A stretch of DNA of 64,000 bases from Hansfordia pulvinata (lineage: Eukaryota > Ascomycota > Sordariomycetes > Xylariales). The DNA lies in contig BJKQ01000039.1 of NCBI GenBank assembly GCA_006538405.1, positions 1 to 64,000 of the forward strand, written 5' to 3'. Position 1 is the stretch's first letter, and every line of letters begins with the position of its first letter. The translations under genes and the position numbers were made by a program. The notes under the pieces were generated by a model. That model ran no database searches, was not told the DNA's origin, and saw nothing but the letters and a program-made list of their open reading frames with translations. Below are positions 58,151-64,000 of this stretch, in pieces.

Positions 58151-61100
58151 CGCTCTCGAATTCAATATATCTTTGAATGGTATTCCGCAGTGGGGCAAGA
58201 TTAGGTAGGTACCTAGGCAGGCAGGCAGGATGGGACGGTGGATGGTCTCGAATCGAGAACTCTGTGGGCGCGCGTGCTTGCCTGCGAAGCCAGACACGCG
58301 ATATTGTCCGCTTCTGCTCGCGTGAGAGAGAGAGAGCCCCCACGTGCGCTGGATGTCGACAGCTATAACACCCGCCCGCGAACGCAATGATTCTATTCGC
58401 AGAGTCGGAACGGAAACGTCAGCCCGTCATGCCGGTCGACGTGTGGGGAGGTGACTCATCCGGCAACAGGTTGATGAATGACTACCGGCTGGGGCTGTGT
58501 ACGATCTACTGGCCTTCTTTCCCGTTGCTAGACAAAACAGATCATCAGCTGTAGGATGTTTAGACAGCCTCATGTGCTTGCCGATGCGGAGTCACAGGTC
58601 TCGCTAGAGAACGGAGTTGACGGTTGCCTACCTACCTACCTTACCTGCCTGGCCTGCCAGATATTGCGGACCTTGAATAACCGCCTCTGCGGACACGGCC
58701 CCCAGTCGACTCCTCCACACGAAACCTGGCTTGGCCACTCCTGTCAGCAAAGGAGTCGGTCGACCGAGAGGCGTGTGCAGGGCCGCGCTGATCTCACCAA
58801 CACGCGCCGGAAGCGCAGCTGTGGCCCTCGGTGAGCCTCAGCCGGGGTGGGGATTTCCAGTCAGCCTCCTGACACTGGGGTTCGCCCCCCTTTCATCCTT
58901 TCATCCTGGACTGTCGCCGCACGGCCCGTACCGCGGCCCCGTGTCACGACCCGTCGTCGATGTCGTCAACCGCGGCCTGAGCCTCGAAAAACACATGGGC
59001 ATTTTCCATTGGCCGGGGGGAAGGGGGCCGACACCGAGGCCGCACGTCTTGACGGCACGGCAGCCGGCTCCCAACCGGTCAGATCGCCGTCTTCTCCGCC
59101 GCAGCCGCCGCAGCCACCCGGAAGGTGGAGGCGTGGGACTGCTGAGGCCACTTTTGCGCTAGCCACAGTCAAAGGGGGAGGGGTGAGCCTCCCTTTACCT
59201 CTTCCGCCACTGCTGACTGCTTCGGTGCCGTCTCAATCCCGATCTCGATCTGCCGAGGCCGCTCGCCGTCTACTTGATCCGCTTGCGGCTGGCGACACAT
59301 GGATCAGTTGATATTCACGTAGGTTTTATCCAGCGCGTGAATCTCCTCATGGCGCGGGGCCATCAACCGGGACCACCCGTATCTCTCCCCACGAGCCTTC
59401 CCCCCCCCTTCCCCTGCCTTCAGTATCTTTGCTCCTTCAACAAGCCCATTTCGGCCATCGCCACGCAGTCGCCTCGATGACGCGCAGCTGTGGTGGTTCT
59501 GGGGCGAGTCTGATAGTATTCAGTGAGCTCACGGGCCTGGAGCAGTCGGCACCGCCAGCGCTCCTCGGCGGACAACTGGCCCTTCTCTCCACAGCACGAG
59601 TACTTGGCCTCAATAGCACAGCTCCTAATCGAATGACCTGGCTGGTATGATAGAAAACACGCCGCAGAGGGCATGCACCTGTCTGAGCGAAATATGCAGT
59701 GCTCCCAGTGGGCGCGCGCGGCGGAGACGGACCCCGGCTCGGAGACGCAGACCCGCCGGTCTCTTCCAGAGCTTGAGTCGAGAGTACAAGTCCCCAGACT
59801 CGCGGCGCTGTGCGTTCTCGACAGTTGGCAATGGCGGTTGGTCGAGGGTCGATGGCAGAACCGTATACGGCTCATGGCGACGGGCGATTCCAACCGGCGG
59901 CTTCAAGGATGTTTGAAGGGGACACTCACACGCGCAACTACCCTAATCTGGCTAAAGAATGCAAAGAGCGAGCATGCCGGGAAATTTGCCTATTCTCGGT
60001 CGCTCGAGGCTACCTGCTACTTTATATTATAGCTTACCGCCCCTGATGCCGTTCGCGTCTCCGGCACGGGAAACGCAACGCGCTGCGGCGAGATGGACTG
60101 GGCCAATACGCGCACCTGTCCAGACGGGCGTCACTCTCGCCCTGACAGCACTCTTTGGATGCGTCGAGAACGGTAAACGAAGACACTAGACGAGAACATA
60201 AAGCTATAGCGAAGCTAATCAGATTTCGGGCCGCCTCGAGGGAAGTGCGGGTTCACCACTGCATCACTGTTCGAGGGGTTGCTCCCAGAGACTGCGATCG
60301 CCGAGGAGGTCGAGCTATAGACCAGCTCGCCGGATGGCAGACTCGCCCAACCACGGAACAAAGACGATCGCCGTCCGAACAAAGGGGGGCGCTGGAGCGG
60401 GAGCCGGTTACTCAATTGTCCTGGATCAATATGAACGATGATAGGCCCTCGCACGCTCTGGTCTATGACATGAGTCTTTTGGATCTCCTCCCGCCACAGC
60501 CTTGTCCCGAAGCAGCCCGGCCGTGAACGGGTTGCCAGCCAAGCACAGCCTCGACTCCCTGGCCGTCGACTTTTGAACATTCGGGTGGGCTGGCTTCTTC
60601 GTCTGCGGGTCCCGCGCTCCCGGGGGTTCTCCGTCTTCCCCGAGACGGGCTCTACACCAGCTGAGGCTCCCGGTTGCAGTATCAGGACGACGATGAAGGG
60701 TCCTATTGCAGAGCCTCGCCCCGGGTCCTCCATCTTCTATGTGTCCAGGAGCACCACGCAGATGAGCGCCCACTCTGCAGACAAAGCCCCCCACTCGAGA
60801 CCCTGTGCGCCATGATGCAGCGTCTGACCGGCCGCGAGAGCAGTCGGAGGTGTTGCCGCGAGACAGGTTCAACGCCCCCGCGCTTGCGTGATGGCGTGGA
60901 GGGCGCGTCTTCTTGCCAGCTTATTCATCCACTCCGCCTCGTCCCTTTGTGCTCTCTGCCTGCGAGAGCCTCATAGGAAGGCCTGTTCACCCCACCCATC
61001 TCCCCCGCATTGTCCCCGTCTGGCTACGTTCGCAGCCCGGGGGTCAATGTCCGCCGTTTGGCCGGCTCCGAGCTCGTGCCGGCAAGACGCGGAGAGGTCC

Positions 61101-62671
61101 GCTACACACCGGTTTCTGTCCGCTTTCAGCCCACTGTCCGCCCGGCATGAACCGGAGACGCCGAGCCCCGGACTGACATGATAAAGCGGAACAGTGCGCC
61201 CACGCCACGAGGGCAGCAGAGGACTTGAGCGAGGTACCTCGGGCATCTTTCCGACGACACCAAGCCCATGTGACTCGCACCCTCGAGCTCGGGACAATGT
61301 ACTCTCGTGAACATGTCTCTGTGTGGGGGATTCTAGACCTCCCTTGGAGCACCGGTCACAAAAAAAAAAGCGCCCCGTCGTCTCGCGGCGCGAACACTCA
61401 GATTGCTCCACGGAAAGAGAAATACACGATCGACACCTCTCCCAGCAGGTCCTGTTCGATCGCCCCCGGCGAAGCCCGCGAGGAACCCGATCCAGCCAAC
61501 TGGATTGATTCGCAAGGTGCGTCCAGAACCCGGGTCCCGAGGTCCCGTGCACACACCGCAACGCGAGAGATCGGCGCCTCGGCGGCGCCGCGAGGCCCCA
61601 AGACCAGGCTGCTCTTTGGGGGGGGGGGGGCGGTGATCACGAGATCGAGCGCAGCTGAGAGAAGGCGTGGGCGAAATAAAGAAGAGTCAAGACATGGATA
61701 ACGGAGAAAACGCCATGGCGAAAGACACCTAAGCCATGGGTATTCCGCATAGGCCCCCTCCTCAATGGCCCCCTCCCCCCCGCCATGCCTTTGTGTGTCT
61801 ATGTGTGAGTGCGACACGGCGCGTTCGGTGAATCACGAGGGGTCCTTGTGAGTCAAGTCCAGAAGTCCACTCCCCCTCCCCCTCCCCACCCTCCCAAAAG
61901 CCCCTCGCTAGCCTATTTCTGACAGTGAGGTCTAGAAACATTCGAAGAAAGCAGGAGGGAAGAAAGAGGGGAAAAAAGAAAAGAGAGGAGAAAACGCTGA
62001 GGCATGTTCGACGAAGCGAGAGGGACCCCCCCCCCCTGAAAGTCACTCCAGTAGCCAGGGTAAGTGATGGGAAAATCCATCAAGGTTCGCGACATGGCCG
62101 GCCTGGAAGAGTGGGCATCCGGGCAGGCACCGTGCCAAACCCACGGCGCTTGACGCCGACATCGCGGGCGAGGCTGTGGGATCACGTGTAGGCACGAGAT
62201 TAAAGATTCACCCCGCCTGTCCCTCCCCCCCCCCCCGCCGGAGGCTCTGGCAGGGAAGCAAGGGCGCCTCGCGTTGAGCAAACAAACGCGATTGTCATTC
62301 TGACAGGTTTACTCTCCCTCAACCCAGCTAGCGGCTTAGCCCTTACACGCAACTTTCTGCATTGTCCTCAGTGCGGCGCTGTCTCCCACAGTTGCAAATC
62401 ACCAGCGAGGCAACGGAGGGGGGTGGTTTCGTGAACTGCCTCATTCTCGACCGCCACCCATGACGCGCAGCGCGCCCTGTGAAATTTTTTTTTTTTTTTT
62501 TTTAGAGTTCCCGTACCTTCTTCCAATCCTCATCAATCATCAGCACCCGCCTCGACTGTGCCCTGCGCCCAGCATGATGGTCTTGTGAGCCACGAGCGTG
62601 GACCAGCACGTAGGCACTAGCCAGCCCACTCCGGACCCCCCTATCCCGGTTTGGCCTGAGGAAGAAGGTGT

Positions 62672-62702
<31 letters not shown>

Positions 62703-64000
62703 GAGGGCGGCAAGCAGTACAAGTTGTAAAGGGGGATTCCGCCGACCCCCCATTGTGAGAAGACGACTGTGCCCGACTTGTCCCCCCTCCTCCGCGTTCG
62801 GAGCCGTTGAATAAGCTGCGAAGAGACGAGCTCTCGCCTTACCGACAGAAAGAGAGAGAGAGAGGGGGGAAAGGACAAGACAGCACAAAGACAAGGCAGG
62901 CGCTGCTGAGCCGGGGATGCGGGTTTCAGTCCGCTGCGCCGTCTCTTGAGAGTGGTGTTCCTTTCTCGAACGGGCGAAACGTTTCTTTTTGCCCTTTTCG
63001 GAGGGTGGAAAAGTCGAAATCGGGTACCCCCCCGGGGGAAAAAGGGGGCGCTCGAGTGAGTACGAGTGCCTCGGGGTGCGAGACCTGGTCGGGATCCACG
63101 TGTTTTGGGCGATCAGACCCGCGAGGCAACCATGGGAAAGTTGGCCGTCTGGACAAACGGGGGAAACGGGGAAAAAAAAAAGAGGGAGACAGAGGAAACC
63201 GGGAGAAAGGTTGTTTCTCTTCTTCGCTCTCGCCCCCCTCCCGAGCGACGAGGATGTTCAGGAGGAGGTCCCCACGTCCCGCAGATAATCGATGAATCGC
63301 GCTCCTGTTGATGATTTCCCGAGGACGACGGGATTTTCTCTGGTTTGATCTGCCCTCTCTTGAGGGTCGGCAGGGGCAGTTCGACGCCCATCAGGCACGC
63401 ACCGCAGGCACGCACGCACGCACGCACGCACGCGCCAGGTTCCAAGCTTCTGATCGCCCTCGCGCACACACACACACTCTCTCTCTCTTCCCGCCACCTC
63501 ACGCGGACCTGCGGGTGCGGTTCATCTGGTTTCCGAGCGCTCGTACTGGAGGTGAGAAGGAGGTTAAGCCCTGCGCACCCCGCGATCTCTCATCGCGGGC
63601 TAGTAATCAAGTCAAGAACCAAGAGACGTGGAGACCCAGCGCTGGCGCCGATCTCGTGGCTTTAGGTTGCGCGTGGGGGGCGCGACTCTGGGGGCGGCCT
63701 CAGGCATGACAGGGTAGCCTCGGGGTACCCAACGTCCGGCGCCCGGGCCATCGGGACTTCATCACGGGCGCTATCCTCCTTGGAGCCACAGGTGTGTGTG
63801 GGTGGGTGTGCGGTGTAGGAATAGAGGCCCCGGTAGGGCGGAGGAGTGCCGGGGGCGGCGTGTGCCTGGCTAAAACGATGGCCCTTATTCTTGCCTACCT
63901 AGGTAGGTATGTATCTAGATACTCGTATTGTACTCCCATGCTCTCCACCAGAACGCCGGGCTGTCCGGAGGCCTAGTTGGTAACGGACCGAGTTCCAGGG
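58151..64000. other. 5.8-kb terminal region, no gene seen
   Basis: No credible gene on either strand. It contains the upstream region of the F-box-like gene, TACCTACC motifs at about 58,204 and 58,629, (GA)n tracts at 62,688-62,701 and 62,852-62,862, a G run at 61,618-61,630, a C run at about 62,225-62,236, a T run at 62,486-62,503, a (CGCA)n stretch at 63,411-63,431 and one octamer at 63920. The density of simple repeats rises towards the right end. Confidence 0.5.

Noticed and set aside
57117..58343. 408-codon open frame on the minus strand, another frame
   Set aside because: It overlaps the F-box-like gene and consists largely of Arg/Pro/Gly runs; the chosen frame has the F-box-like and CxxC motifs instead.

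Overview
The window looks like nuclear DNA of a filamentous ascomycete, most likely a Sordariomycete near the Chaetomiaceae. The basis is short GT-AG introns with CTRAC-like branch sites, GC-rich third codon positions, typical Pezizomycotina gene families, and a transposon block mutated by RIP (repeat-induced point mutation). The species cannot be named from the sequence alone.

Layout. Positions 1 to about 9,840 are a very AT-rich block in which CpA and TpG are nearly absent. It holds one recognisable element of about 7.4 kb, a Ty3/Gypsy LTR retrotransposon of the chromovirus type. It has two LTRs of about 285 bp and relics of a gag zinc knuckle, reverse transcriptase, RNase H/integrase junction, GPY/F module and chromodomain. 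About 2.3 kb of unidentified RIPed DNA follows. At about 9,840 the composition switches abruptly to GC-rich, and a gene-poor 5 kb margin follows.

The gene-bearing part contains, in order: a disordered conserved protein (14.8-18.2 kb, +); a multi-pass membrane protein with six exons (20.6-22.9 kb, +); an unknown conserved-looking protein (23.1-23.8 kb, -); a secreted-type polyamine oxidase (25.3-27.4 kb, -); an alcohol acetyltransferase-like protein (33.5-35.9 kb, +); an Mpv17/PMP22 protein (36.7-37.6 kb, -); YIF1 (38.9-40.0 kb, -) divergent from the SRP receptor alpha subunit SRP101 (40.7-42.9 kb, +); an amidohydrolase-family decarboxylase (43.6-44.6 kb, +); the splicing factor SLT11 (45.5-46.7 kb, +); MZM1 (47.4-47.9 kb, -) divergent from the ribosome-associated J protein zuotin (48.4-49.8 kb, +); a small secreted cysteine-rich protein (52.4-52.7 kb, -); a second one broken by a stop codon (55.3-55.5 kb, -); and an F-box-like, low-complexity-rich protein (56.6-58.15 kb, -). 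From 58.2 kb to the end I see no supportable gene.

Functionally the core from 38.9 to 49.8 kb is a run of housekeeping genes: secretory pathway (YIF1, SRP101), splicing (SLT11), mitochondrial complex III assembly (MZM1) and co-translational folding (zuotin). The edges carry faster-evolving accessory genes. There is no sign of a biosynthetic cluster or of a defence system.

Main points for a second look: a RIPed chromovirus whose pol frame is still uninterrupted by indels; five apparent one-base losses in short G/C runs of three conserved genes; a nonsense codon of the RIP type in a small secreted protein gene; an octamer (TACTCGTA/TACGAGTA) found 23 times and only outside genes; and a clean 291-bp tandem duplication.
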